From positions 9,595,283 through 9,659,282 of the forward strand of contig OY744609.1 of NCBI GenBank assembly GCA_963556255.1: 64,000 nucleotides of DNA, given 5' to 3'. The notes beneath the pieces were generated by a model that was given only the letters and a program-made list of their open reading frames with translations, was not told the DNA's origin and did no database searches. A program made the translations under genes and the position numbers. This DNA comes from Allolobophora icterica (lineage: Eukaryota; Annelida; Clitellata; Crassiclitellata; Lumbricidae). Positions 40,391 through 58,696 of this stretch are shown here, piece by piece (positions within the stretch are counted from its first letter, which is position 1; every line of letters starts with the position of its first letter).

Positions 40391-42173
40391 ACCACATTCT
40401 CATCCCTCAACCTAAACACAACCTACCCTTAACAGCTCCTCAGCCTCTTTCTCTCCCTGGCTCTTCTGAAGAGCAAATTTGTTCTTTACACATCTCCATC
40501 AGATTAGCTTGAAATTCAAATTTGAACATACGAAATTCGATGTGGAAAGCTGAAAGTCATATAATTATATCAAAACTGTAATTTTTCATTTTAATCCCCA
40601 AATTTTTCTCATAAAACCAACAATAGTCATTCACTACTACAACCATCAGATATTATCAAAATGCTTCTAGTTAGTGCGCAAGGGGCAGCAAACACTGGGA
40701 AATTTTATTTTCACACATTTTGTCGCTTTGCATTTCAGACAACTTGTCCTACTGAGTACGGTTTTTTTGCATTCTATTGTGAGGTAGCCACCCAAACAAT
40801 CAACAAACATTTTAAACTGCCTGCAGCCAGAGTGTTAGGGACCTCAAAGAAAACAATCACGAAAACCCTTTTTTCACACTTCACACCTTGCTCACTTCAC
40901 ATGTCAACTAAAAGTTCAACTGGCAACTAGATCTCAATCTTCAGTTGGCATCTCTGGACAACCTTCTGCCTTGACGCAGCGCTCCAGAATAAACTAGTGC
41001 CCTAAGCTTTTTTCTGAGTAGTGTTTCTAGAAATGCTTGAGTTTACAATCACGATTACCTACCATGTAATACTGCGAAGCTGTAGCGCGCCATTACGAAT
41101 ACTCCATACTTGATATTTATTGAACAATACAGTAATTATTAATACTGCTGTTATTTTAGATGTTCATTACGCTACATAAGTATCCACTTATACTAAAAAC
41201 GCTATTTTACCACTTTTAAAACAAAACGCAGAACTTATATCAACAACTTGCCCGAAAGCTACCGTTGCTGGGCATGCTGAATATGATGTTCTGATTGGCT
41301 AGCCGTTGCTGCCAGGAAGCGTTTTCACAGCAAAACATGTCCACGTATTTTATAGCGCCATCATTTTTAACCAGCATAGATTGAATTAAAGTATGGCAAA
41401 CAATTCTAAACTAATGCGTTTAAATTTTTATAAACCAAATAATCATAGACTGCAATTTCTATTCAATTGAGCACTTCTGTTGAGTTAAACTTGTTTCTGT
41501 TATTATCTATTTTAATTGTTCCAGTAGGCTAAATGTTCTATTATGCCCCAGTTGGCTACTTTGATAAGAACGTTGGCTACCTCCTATCATAAATTCATAA
41601 TCGTAATCTCAAGATTTCTCCAGCGCCCAAAAAGCGAAGTCGCTGGAACCAGCTTATTCACAGGCACTTAATCAAAACAAAAAAAATAGGCGGGGAGGGG
41701 TAAATTCAGTTCCAGATCAAGATCCAAAGGTCAAGATCGTATGCGAGCGGATTCGCATCTTTTATATAGCGACCGTATGGCCTTCAACACCGCCGAGTGT
41801 CTGAATGGGCGCCATTCATTTTAAGGTCCCATGATAAGCCACCATCGGGAGGTAGGCTTTATCTTTTGACTAAAGTACGCCTATCTGCGACCACACTATA
41901 CTGTGTAGTGTCACAGTGGTCGCAGATACTTTAGTCAAAAGTAGTCTACACTGTTTTAATTAAGACTTTTATCACATCCTTAGTCTAGTCAAACTTTTAA
42001 GATTTGCGAATAACCAATAAGTCATTAGCCTAATGAATATTTCGAAGAATATAGATGCTCACTTCTGCACCTGCAAATAAAATAAACTTGCGACACCTTG
42101 CGAGCGACGCCGCACTTGGAATCTTAACTGCCTACGTTCACAAGAGCGCTCGCGCGCGTGCGTGCGTGCGTGC

Positions 42174-42216
<43 letters not shown>

Positions 42217-43293
42217 TGTGTGTTTGCATGCGATGTGTACGTCTTCGAGATTCGCAGACGCTGCCAAACAGTAACCGATTCTGTTAGCCGAGATGCTTCT
42301 AATTTTTATTGATTAACCGTTAATTAATTAATTAGACAGAAACCGATCGATACTCGAGCTCTCATTTGGCCAAGATTTTTAGTCAGAGACTATTTCCGGC
42401 GTTTTCATGCCAGGCCAGGCCATGATCGCTCTTCACAGCGGAACAGGGACAGATAGACAGACAGACACACAGACAGACAGACAGACAAACAGACAGACCG
42501 GTAGGCAGACAGACAGACAGTCTGACTGTCTGCAAGCACAGACAGACGGACTGACGGACGAACGGACGGACGGACGGACGGACGGACAGAAGCAGAGATA
42601 GGCCTACTGCGAGACATGCAGAAAGACAGAGGAAGCAAAGTGCGAAGACGGAGAAATTGAAATTTTGCGTGGAATCCAGTGTATGGTGGCACAGGAGGGC
42701 ACTCCTTTCATAAGTAAGAACCACCCGTATACTAGCCACGGTTCACTCGACTCCACCCTGACAACCACATTCAACGGGTCCGTTTTGAGCCCCTAGTTAG
42801 CCACCGGTTTCAACCAGTGATCTGGACCCAGTGAGCATGGCTGCCAGAGCAAATTCCAATTTGGCCTATTTCGATTCGACGGAAATAATTCCCTTTCCAC
42901 CAATTGCAATACTACTAATTGCTTCTCACTTATTCCTTCTCTATTAATTCTCACTCCACAAGCTGATGATACGCTTAACTACTTACTGCTCCACTCATTC
43001 CCACTCCACCAATTACCATTCTACTAAATCCCATCATGCACGCTACACTACATCTTAATCCACTAATTACTACTCCACAAACATTTCGCGCAAACCACAC
43101 GATGGCCCTTGTGTGCCATCGTATTAGGGAGATGATGCCAGCGCTTTGGTTTCGTCCCGTTGCATTGCAATACATAGCTATGATGTTATAGTAGCCTATT
43201 TATAAGCATTGCTTAACCCAAAGTCGCAGTTAATTCGGTCGTCTGCTCGCCCTCGTCTAAGGCGCGAAATTTTGTTGGCCATCTGACGCCGCT
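40391..43293. other. Intergenic region between the divergent TTLL and ODF3-like genes
   Basis: No gene is supported. Seen here: SINE-like tails at 41010-41070 and 41600-41740, a strong inverted repeat at 41861-41945, (TG)n at about 42160-42216, and GACA/GACG-rich microsatellite at 42437-42600. TATTTATAAG at about 43197-43206, some 90 bp before the ODF3-like ATG, may be a TATA-like promoter word; this is weak. Confidence 0.5.
41861..41945. repeat. Hairpin repeat
   Basis: CTTTTGACTAAAGTA, ATCTGCGACCACA is mirrored by GTGGTCGCAGAT, ACTTTAGTCAAAAG around CTATACTGTGTAGTG. The left arm has five extra bases. Probably a short foldback element. Confidence 0.8.
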
Positions 43294-49596
<6,303 letters not shown>

Positions 49597-50191
49597 GATA
49601 TACAGGCCTTGCCTATAAATAACACTGCGTGCTGTGATTATTAATATTATTACTAGTGTATTAACCCGTCATAAATTATGACGTGACGACAGTGTATCAT
49701 TACAGGCCTATATGTATCGTTGGCTAAAATGCTCTGCTCGCCGTCGTCAAGACGACCATCGTCAAGACGGCAGTATAGTGACGTCACAAACGGTTTCACA
49801 ATAGAACAGAAAGCGTTATACGACGGACAAATTTGCATATAAGGAAACTATATGTATAGATTATTATTATTAATATTCTTTATTGAAAAATCAACAGCGA
49901 ACCGCACATTGGTGAACAAGTATAGAAAAAATATAAAACATAGAAGTAATAAGAAGATAATAATATTTGAAAAAAGGAGTGTAAATTTAACAAAAATTAA
50001 ATATTACTAGGCTAATAACACTACATCATAAGCATCATAATAGTAGAGAAATTTAAAACTAATAACTATTATCTAAAACGTTTGTCAGTTTTACTAATTA
50101 AACAACATCAAAAAGCATCCTAATAATAAAGCTTTTTCTAACCAGATTATCAGAATGGGGTAAAGTAAGACTGTGGCCTCAGGGGCGCAAC

Positions 50192-50451
50192 CAGGGCTGT
50201 AGTGGTAAAATTTGAGGTGAGTATACGCTACCGGTGACCAGCGGCGTAAAAAAAAATTTGAAGACCTTTTTTTAGGAAAAATTTCTGACTTTTCACCAAT
50301 TCTCAGAAAATTTTCAGACTTTTTTAGATTTCGTCTCTGAAAAAGTGTCATTCGCCCTAAAAACCGTTGAAAACCTCTCTTTTTCGGAAAATTTTTTCTA
50401 CAGAGGTAAGTATACGCTGTATACCCGCGTATACGCTCGACTACAGCCCTG
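50192..50451 (+). mobile_element. hAT-like non-autonomous element, family C, copy 2
   Basis: A 260-bp element starting CAGGGCTGTAGTGGTAAAAT and ending GACTACAGCCCTG, with the perfect target duplication GGCGCAAC at 50184-50191 and 50452-50459. It has inserted at the 3' edge of the LINE fragment that follows. Confidence 0.93.
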
Positions 50452-51075
50452 GGCGCAACATATATCCCGTTAATTTAATTTGAGGCAATAAATCATGAAG
50501 GACATGACCATTAAAGCTTCTTATGGCTAAGAAGAGACGGGTATCAGCTAGTTGACAGAGTTGAGCATAGGAAGGATTGTCTTCAGGTAAGTAATGTCCT
50601 CTCATTAGTTTTCTTATGATTGAAGATAGTTTATCCCGATCACTTTTAGTGAAACCCCACCAGGCTGGAGAAGCATAAAGTATTCTAGAGAGGACTGTTG
50701 CTCTAACCACATCATAAAGGGAAGGTCCTTGTAGACCATGAGCTACTAAGGTTCGAAGAGCATATATGGAGCGGCGAGCTTGACTGCAAATTCGGTTAAC
50801 ATGATTAGAAATGTTTAAATTGTCAGATATAGTTACTCCTAAGATGGATAAATTGGAAACTCTAAGGAGTCCAGGTGTGGATAAAGGAGCATTTATATTA
50901 GTAAACTTCCCTCTGGGTCTGTGTAAAATCATTACGTACGTCTTACTGATTTAATTTCAGGTTACAAGTTTTGGCCCATGACTCAACGTGCTCTAATTCA
51001 GAGGAGATGGATGAACTGTTAGAGGAAGGTATTAAGAGATAGCAATCATCAGCGTAGTTGGGCTCCACTGGTAAC
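50452..51075 (-). mobile_element. LINE fragment 1: C-terminal half of a reverse transcriptase
   Basis: On the minus strand: YADDCYLLIPSSN (the YADD catalytic box), NLKLN, then after one frameshift near 50945 MILHRPRG, LGVTISDNLNISNHVNRICS, RILYASPAWWGF, DRDKLSSIIRKLMRGHYLP. This is the palm and thumb part of a CR1/L2-like LINE. Broken by the frameshift and 5'-truncated. Confidence 0.8.
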
Positions 51076-51239
51076 TCTTCTAGTTTTCAGTGCATTGTTT
51101 TGCTTACTGATAGAATTTCTGCTCTTTATTAAGATAAACATCATATCCCTGTGAGCATGCCCACGTGGACCCATGTGGGACCTATATTCCCACATGGGTC
51201 CCATCTAATGCCCATCGAAATGCTTACAGTAACAGGCTA

Positions 51240-52268
51240 GCGTCTCTGGTTAGTTTTGTGCAAAACATTTCTCATTGCAATTTATATGTTCACTCCATGT
51301 TAAGTGCTCATCAATGTGAACACCCAAAAATTTAGTAGAAGATACCCTATTAATATATTTTGGTTATCAATATTGATATTTAGATCACAAGTTGGATCAC
51401 ATTTTCTTCGTGAACGGAACAATATGAAATTCGTTTTCATGAGATTTAACGAGAGTTTGTTGGCTTTAAACCATTTAAACTCCTACTAGTCTTAAATCGG
51501 CATTAATTTTATTAACCAGTACATCAATGGATTTATCTGACATAAACACATTAGTATCAATATCAGCAGCGAACATAACGAAATGAAGCAATGAAGAGGC
51601 GTTCGAGATGTCATTCACATATATCATAAACAGCAAAGGGCCTAAAAGAAAACCATGTGGTACACTGCAGGTAACATCAGATACATACGAAATAAGTCCA
51701 TTATATGAGACACATTGCCTTCTATTTCTTAAGTAGTCAGAAAGCCAGTCAAGACAAACGCCTCTAACACCATAATGTTCAAGTTTCTTTATCAGAATAT
51801 CATGGTTCACAGTATCAAACGCTTTAGATAAATAAATAAAAACACACAGAGAAGTGGTTGTTGTCCATAGCTTCGGAGATTTTGTCGTGCATTTCTAGTA
51901 CGGCCATGTAAGTAGAATAACCTGAGCGAAAGCCATGCTATCCTTTAAATACGATATTTTTTTATGTTATGTATGACGTTAGCCTTCCATGAACAATTTT
52001 TTCAAAAATTTTAGAAAAGTATGGCAAAATTGATATTGGTCTATAGTTACCAAGTTGGTGTTTGTCCCTAGACTTAAAGATTGGAACTATTTTGGCAATT
52101 TTTAGACTATTTGGGACAATACCAGTTACAATAGAACAGTTTATTATTTTTGCGAGAGGAATCGAAGTCGTTTCAATGATAAATTTGGAAATTTGGGGGT
52201 CAATGCCATCTAGACCACTGCTGTGGGTGGGACAAAGTTCTTTTGCAATCAATACTATTTCTGCAGGT
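51240..52268 (-). mobile_element. LINE fragment 2: middle of a different reverse transcriptase
   Basis: On the minus strand: SSGLDGIDPQISKFIIETTS, NYRPISILPYFSKIFEKIVH, then after frame breaks NHDILIKKLEHYGVRGVCLD, LSDYLRNRRQCVSYNG, VPHGFLLGPLLFMIYVNDI (PQG-LGP box) and FAADIDTNVFM, where the usual FADDT is changed, then FKWFKANKLSLNLMKTNFIL. Several stops and frameshifts, so dead. Confidence 0.8.
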
Positions 52269-52850
52269 CTAAGTACTCTAAGTGCTTGTAAAGAACCAGA
52301 GTATGTACTAATTATATTATTAATATGAGAAGTTGACTTTAAATCATTTGAAATGTTAACACCAAGAATAATCATAGAAGTAACACGAGTAATGTCTGGT
52401 AAAAGAGGTGGGAGATCAGAACCCGAAGAGCGACGTGTAAAAATCATTTCACAAGATTTCTTAGTGTTAAGCTTAAGATTATGTTGTGATGCCAACAAAG
52501 CAACAGAATCTAGTTCTTGAAGTAAAGTATGCCTCAATGAGGCCCCAGTAATGAGGTATGTATCATCAGCATATTTACTCATCAAGTTCTGTGAATAAAT
52601 TGGGTGGAGATCAGAGGCGTTAACTATGAAAGCAAAATTGGTCCAAATCCTGATCCTTGAACAATACTAGCATTTATTATCCTTAGTATTAGTAAAGATA
52701 ATTTACCAGCAAATCTAGTGATATGAGATCTTTGATCAAGGAAATCAATTATCCAGTTACAGATATTATCAGGAAGGTTAAGTCGAGACAGTTTTTGAGC
52801 TAGTATGACATGTCGAACAGAATCAAAGGCTTTAGAAAAAATGCTTAATA
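52269..52850 (-). mobile_element. LINE fragment 3, fused in frame to fragment 2
   Basis: On the minus strand: FSKAFDSVRHVILAQKLSRL, IVQGSGFGPI, then SKYADDTYLITGASLRHTLL, NLKLNTKKSCEMIF, ILGVNISNDL and LQALRVLR. Directly after LRVLR the frame runs into fragment 2 (PAEIVLIAKELCPTHSSGLD), giving a 207-residue open frame made of two unrelated reverse transcriptase pieces. Confidence 0.75.
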
Positions 52851-53279
52851 GTCAAACTTTCCTGGTTTCTTGAATGCTGCGACAGTATCGACTTGGCACA
52901 TAGTTGCTGCGTACCAACTGATGTCTATGACAAGCGACACTTGTATGTCCTGTTGAGCTATTGTAGTACAGGCTTCCATTTACGATCCTTTAAATCGAAC
53001 CTAGACCTGTCTAGTTGAGGTTTCCATGGCGACCCATTGTTGATGTACTCAACGCGGCAGTACAACCAGACAATAGCTATGGGAAATGAACACATACGTT
53101 TATTTACATTCGTGGCTATTTTCCTCAACTGGCAAAAGATTATATGCCTATGCTGTAATGGGAATATTATGCCAGACAAATGATTGCTTTAAAAAGTATA
53201 GTATTTTTGCACACTGTTATTCACAATAAAAAATTAAGTAAGAGTGGGTTTTACTCTTTAAACAACAGACTTGACTAAT

Positions 53280-54220
53280 GTAACACCGCAGCTCATTGGT
53301 ATAAGTACAGGAAATCTGCACAACTACAAATAGTTCAAAACTCTTGACAGAGCCACAGCAAAGACCCTTAAATATCGGGATAATCTATCATTTCAGTGTC
53401 CCCAATTATTCCACCAATAGATATCGTTTCATCATCCTATATGAAAAATACAGATATATCTATACGGAATGGGTGCACCGGTAGTTTTATAATGCGTTAA
53501 AAATGACAACATCGCAAGAGAAATGGTTATTTAGAATAGGTTTATTGCATCAAATGACCATTCAAAATGCTATTCAATTCAAGAAGGGAACTAGCCATCG
53601 ACCTTCAATACCAGCTTTAGCTTCTTATTTAGGTGTGTTTCTTCATAATAAATGTTGTTTCTAGTTGTTTTATGCTATTTTACAAACTTATATTCTGGTG
53701 TAAGATAGATTACCACTATCAGCATATTATACCCATATTGCATTCACTGCACTAACTGCCAATTTAGCAAAGAATCCATTTAAAAATCTGCCTTCAAGTT
53801 CACAAAATACTACAGCTTAACAAACCAACCTATCTTTGCTCCAAGCTCACCCCTCATAGAAATAGATATTGCATTCGATCACTGGATGATATGACTTTTG
53901 ATGTGCCTCACACTCAAAGGATGTTGCCATGGGCTCTCTAGCATTTTCTGGCACTGGTCAGAGGCTTTGGAATTTGCCGCCCAATTCAGTTCGTTTTGTT
54001 AATTGTTTGATGCCATTCAGGTCTAAACTTAAGACTTGCCTCTTTCAACTTGCTTAACCACTGTTGTATGGCTTCTGGTTTCCCTGATCCATCAGATTTC
54101 AACCCAGCTTCTGGTAGGAGTTGATTTTTCATTGCAAATTCACCCTAAGTGACCATCAACTGATGTCTTAGCCATTACGATAACTGAACCATAGAAGTCA
54201 TTAGATTAGATTAGAATAGC
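53280..54220 (+). mobile_element. Decayed LINE 3' region with (TTAGA)n tail
   Basis: Broken frames read FSGTGQRLWNLPPNSVRF and MPFRSKLKTCLFQLA at 53940-54055, typical of LINE C-termini. It ends CATAGAAGTCATTAGATTAG at 54190-54217, the same kind of tail as at 34000-34035. The tail abuts the stop codon of the next, unrelated exon on the other strand. Confidence 0.7.
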
Positions 54221-54229
54221 TGAACATTC

Positions 54230-54693
54230 TTAACTATTGCTATGTGACATATAACCGGGCGTGCTGGTGTACAGAACGCAGGTCTCATCTGCTACGAGTT
54301 CGTAGTTGAAGTCGCATTCTCTCTTTTTGGCAGAGACATGACCAAGTGGAGATTTGACTCCATCGTGCTCAATGACCAGTTGGAGTAGACCTGAAAAAGT
54401 TATGGGTAGTTTTCAAAACCAGGCCGAAATCTCTAAAATACTCTGTTATTTCACAAGCTGTTCTATATATGTGAAGTTATTGTATTTTCACTTGTATGCA
54501 CTCAGAAATGATATATTTTTGTTAAATTATTTTTAACACATTCACTTAAATACTTAAATTTTAATTTCTCATACTATGTAACAAATATAAATACCTCCTG
54601 ATCCTTCATCGTCATCAAAGACTAATTGGGTAAAAGTAACCTTCCGACTCCTGACCGTCAATACCACCCTCTCTCCGTTCTTAATGTCGAATC
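54230..54693 (-). CDS. Last two exons of an unrecognised gene
   Basis: Minus strand. Exon 54693-54595 has acceptor AATTTCAG and donor GTATTT and encodes FDIKNGERVVLTVRSRKVTF, TQLVFDDDEGSG. Exon 54390-54230 has acceptor ACTTTTTCAG and encodes LLQLVIEHDGVKSPLGHVSA, KKRECDFNYELVADETCVLY, TSTPGYMSHSNS, then TAA. The join is phase 1 (G|GT) and in frame, giving about 85 residues. Clean splice sites, an open frame and balanced composition between LINE relics argue for a real gene. It looks like the end of a beta-strand-rich domain with alternating polar and hydrophobic residues and two Cys. I do not recognise the family. No upstream exon was found between 54.7 and 58.6 kb. Confidence 0.6.
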
Positions 54694-54867
54694 CTGAAAT
54701 TGATACGATAAACGCGAAGGTTTAGGAACCTCGAGAGCATATATTATGCCTACCTACAGTAAGAAATATATTAATAATAATACTAACAATAAAAATAATA
54801 ATAATAATATTTGATTACGATTCATTTCTGCCATCTGGGAGAGCCCATCATACTAATATATATATAT

Positions 54868-55035
54868 ATGTTACAGGCAATCCGTAAAATCAGGGATTTT
54901 GTAAAATGCCTGAAATTTTTAGGCAATTTGTAAAATCCCTGATTCACTCAGGCACTTTACAAAATCCCTAAAAAACAGGGATTTTGTAAAATCCCTGAAA
55001 TCAGAAGACGAAAATTTGACAGATTGCCTAAAATG
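54868..55035. repeat. Repeated palindrome CAGGGATTTTGTAAAATCCCTG
   Basis: The words AGGGATTTTGTAAAATCCCT and CAGGCATTTTACAAAATNCC occur in direct and inverted copies from about 54870 to 54995, flanked by AGGCAATCCGTAAAATC and GATTGCCTAAAAT. It looks like a short foldback element; no target duplication was identified. Confidence 0.6.
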
Positions 55036-55089
55036 AAAATGACGAACGTAATCGAAGTTTATATGCAAATAAGCCCTATTTTCAAAGGT

Positions 55090-55640
55090 TTGTCATTTTT
55101 AGATGGTATTTTATTTAAAGTTCAAAATGCTGAATAAATGGCAGTCTTCTAGATAACCAACAGTTTTTAATATTACTTTCATGCATGAAGTGCAGAACCG
55201 ATACAACACTACTAAGACAGAATTTGAAAATTTTACATATTGCAGAGCTGTAAGTGTATTCTAAGGAGTTTAGCTCACTGTTGGCAGGGCTGACAGCTTC
55301 CATCCATAGAGGAGAAATGGTTTACACTGGGCGCTAACCAAATGTAACAAAACAGGTTCACCAAATTTGTGACACTTGCTAAACACAAAACAATTAAATG
55401 ACCTGTAAAACTTAACGTGCATTTCATGCATACTAATTTTAAATGACTTGGCTGCAATCAGAAAACAACCCAGATATTTTAGCTTGTTCACATAACTGAT
55501 CTCTACTCCATTGACACTAACGTTCTTGCACATATTAAGGAACTGTGATCCAATCCTTACGACTTGAGATTTGGCTACATTTATATATCAATTCTTTCTA
55601 CCTCAACAGAGCAGCTCGAATATAACGCAGGGTTTCTGCG
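55090..55640 (-). mobile_element. LINE fragment 4: reverse transcriptase C-terminal part
   Basis: On the minus strand: MCKNVSVNGVEISYVNKLKY, LGCFLIAAKSFKISMHEM, KFYRSFNC, EPVLLHLVSAQCKPFLLYGW. The KYLG box and the later LLYGW pattern are those of LINE reverse transcriptase C-termini, of yet another lineage. Truncated, with frame changes after 55280. Confidence 0.7.
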
Positions 55641-57921
55641 CGTCCAGAAAAACTAGTCAACAGGCAGCAAATGCGAGTCGACGTACTGTGTAATTATTTA
55701 TACTGTGATGCGATTCACACCTGTGGGAGCTTTACCCCGTTTCATTTTACGAATACATACTAATAACAAAGAACAAAGGTGTATTGAGTATTACGCTTAA
55801 CTGTGGTTTTTAGAAAGTCAACATCAGGTGAAATTCTTAATTAGCATAAAGTCGACAGAACTCTTGCTAATACATTATCAAAACAAAATGACTCACTAAA
55901 TCCTCGCGATATAATATCCATTTTTCATAAGAAACCATAGAAGCATGGAACGCAGGAACCTATAATTTGCGTTGAACGTCACTAGGCCTAACTCGATAAA
56001 AGCATAGATATATTAACATATTATATTATTATATTAACATATTATAATTATTATATATTATAATATATTAAAGGTTTATTATATCTATGGATAAAAGCAT
56101 TGATATGTATTAATCATCGACTAATAAAGGTCGATGGTATTAATAGTTACTGAATAGCTAAGAATGCTGAATAGCAGCTAATGGACTCTAAAACTTCGGA
56201 TTATCGCTCAGTCAGAGAGAACCATAGACATCAACGATATCTATTAATAGATGCAAAACAGTGCAGTCATTGATATGTATTAATAGTTACTATTTATACA
56301 TATCAATGAGTGCAGTCCTTGTCCTTGGCCTAAATTATGAATTTTGTAGCGCTTACACTAGGAAAATGAATAAATGTGAGAACTTCTATAATTAAGCCAG
56401 TTTAATTACTGGTTCTTAATTAGGTATCGGTAAATGGTCACTAATAAGCATACGTTGGTTAGAGTCAATGAGATGCCTCTATGGTTAGAGCATAATACGT
56501 GCATGTGGTTCCCCGTTTGCCTGCCGATGGTGACTTATTTCAAAGCTATAGGTATAGCTATAGGTATAGCTATAGGTAGGGCTTCCATTCTTCGTGTAGT
56601 CCGGTTTCCATGGGGTAGGTCAAGAGAGAAGGCAGAGCAGCTGTCAAGAGGGTGTTGTTTAGGGCGAACAGAATTTTTTTATGGATTCAGATTTACTCAC
56701 TTTTATCACTTAAAAATGTAACAAATAGCCTAAACAGCCAAATAAATAGTTTTAAAAAATAACAAATTACATGTCCTTTTTGTGTAGGGCTGCCCACTTA
56801 CGAACGTTAAGCACGCGCCACCTAACGAGTGTTTTGCTATTTATGACGTTAAAACAGGTGGCAGCAGAGTGGTTATAAAATCGTAAAAACTTTAGTAAAC
56901 CCATATGAACGGAGTGGCGTACGGTTGCCGTGTTTCGTTTTTTTGCTGGATGTATGTGAAGAATTGCGTATGGTGTTTGGCTTCTGATATTTTAGTAAGT
57001 TTAAGTTAATCGTTATTAGTTATGATTATTCACTGGTCGTTTTCCTCTGAACCTATATGTAACGAAACAATAGTATCACTAGTGTTTTGACCAGGCCATT
57101 GATGGTCGTGCTGTGCAGGAAAAAAGAAGTGTAGGGACGTTAATGCATAAAAAATTCATCATTAATGTTATGAATTTGAGCAGGTATCGAGCCTGGAATA
57201 TGTGCGGGGTGTAACGCTTAATTTGCAGTGGTGAATTTGTAGTATGATATTTTGTAAGTAAGTATTCGTTTATTACAAATAGACTATGGTAGTTTGACAC
57301 ACCGCAAACCATTACAATCAAAATCAAGGAGCATGTTAAAACGACGATACAACAATGAAACAATATACAAATCTATTAATACAAATCATTTAGAATATTA
57401 AACATGACCATAGGAAGAAAGGAATCTTTCTTAAGAGAAAGAAATATTAGTATTGACATTATCATTACTATTGTTAATAATAATAACAACACTAATATTA
57501 ATAAGCTATAATATAAATCAATTTACAAAAAATCAATTTAAGAAAGGAGAGAATATTACAAAGTTTTAATGTTACTATACAAGGCCCTAGAAATAAAATT
57601 TCAATTATCCTTAAAGGTAAAGCGAAATTACGCTGTCTAGGTCTTAAGCTGTGAGAACGTTGAACAATAGGAGGAAATATAGGTCTAAGTACATGGACAA
57701 CAGTCTAATAATGAGGACTTTGTTACAAGTCAGTTGTAACTAATTATTAAACAGAACTAGTTAGTCTGGACTTGTTTTGTTTTTGCTAAAATACATAAAT
57801 ATAGACAGAAAATTTTATAAATTTCTTAAATAAGTACTACAGCTGCTTTAACGTATATAATGTATTTTTCTTATGTTTTGAGCATGACAAGGTGAGAATA
57901 ATCTGAGGGATATGTTGGAGG
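55641..57921. other. Intergenic DNA, no gene supported
   Basis: AT-rich. A 12-bp tandem repeat (AGCTATAGGTAT, three units) is at 56546-56580. The small open frames here lack splice signals and known motifs. Confidence 0.5.
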
Positions 57922-58245
57922 CATAGGCGCCGACTTCTTGGGGGCCTTGGGTGCCAATGCACCCAGAGAGAAAGTTCAGTGGGTGCCTGGCACCCAGAAG
58001 AATTCGGACCTTAAATTCAATTTTTTTATAACTACAACAGAAATTTTTGGGGTATTCATTTATTGGGGGATGAATTCCTAAAAAAAGGTCGTCACATTTT
58101 GGGGGATGAATTCCTAATAAAAGGTCGTCACATTTTGTGGGGGATGAATTCCTGAAAAAAAGTCGTCAAAATTTTAGGAGAAAATTATCTTAAAATGCAC
58201 TGGGACCCAGGCACCCAGAGACAAAAGCAAAAGTCAGCACCTATG
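57922..58245 (+). mobile_element. hAT-like non-autonomous element, family F
   Basis: A 324-bp element starting CATAGGCGCCGACTTCTTGG and ending AAGTCAGCACCTATG. The perfect target duplication GTTGGAGG lies at 57914-57921 and 58246-58253. It holds three copies of GGGGATGAATTCCTNAAAAA. The CATAGGCG end is shared with family D. It sits about 400 bp upstream of the Kelch gene's first seen exon. Confidence 0.92.
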
Positions 58246-58309
58246 GTTGGAGGTATGACAACCTGGGAGATTTGCTGTAGAGGTAGAGGAAGAAGAGGAG
58301 TCTTTTAAG

Positions 58310-58420
58310 CTAGCCTGAGATGCAGCCATGGGTATGAAGTGTTGGCAATTTCATTTTTCTAGCCTTGACATATGATGGTGGATGGCTAATCCTCTTCCTT
58401 GATGTCAGGTATACGTGGCA
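58310..58420 (-). mobile_element. tRNA-derived SINE, family 2, truncated copy 3
   Basis: GATGCAGCCATGGGTATGAA, then ATTTCATTTTTCTAG and GGATGGCTAATCCTCTTCCT match 37075-37170. The tRNA-like head is missing. Confidence 0.7.
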
Positions 58421-58696
58421 AGGGAGAAATTGTCTGGGGTAAACATCTGGGAGGAAAATGTTGCTGGGGAGATATCCAGAGACCGTTCATTTAAGTGATT
58501 TCATATCATATCATTATAAAGTTTCCATTAAGTCATATACAGCCATCAAGGAGAAGGTAATATCAAGAGCACACATTGCATTGTTTCTGATTCTGATTAA
58601 CATATGACCTTGATTATTTAAAGTTAAGCCTTCTGCATATTGATCATGTGTTTGGGTTGTTTTTGCAGATTTTATAAACAAGTTTTAGGATCCCAA

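Noticed and set aside
43130..43206. X-box (RFX) site near the ODF3-like start
   Set aside because: CGTTGCATTGCAAT near 43158 only loosely resembles the motif; the right half does not fit.
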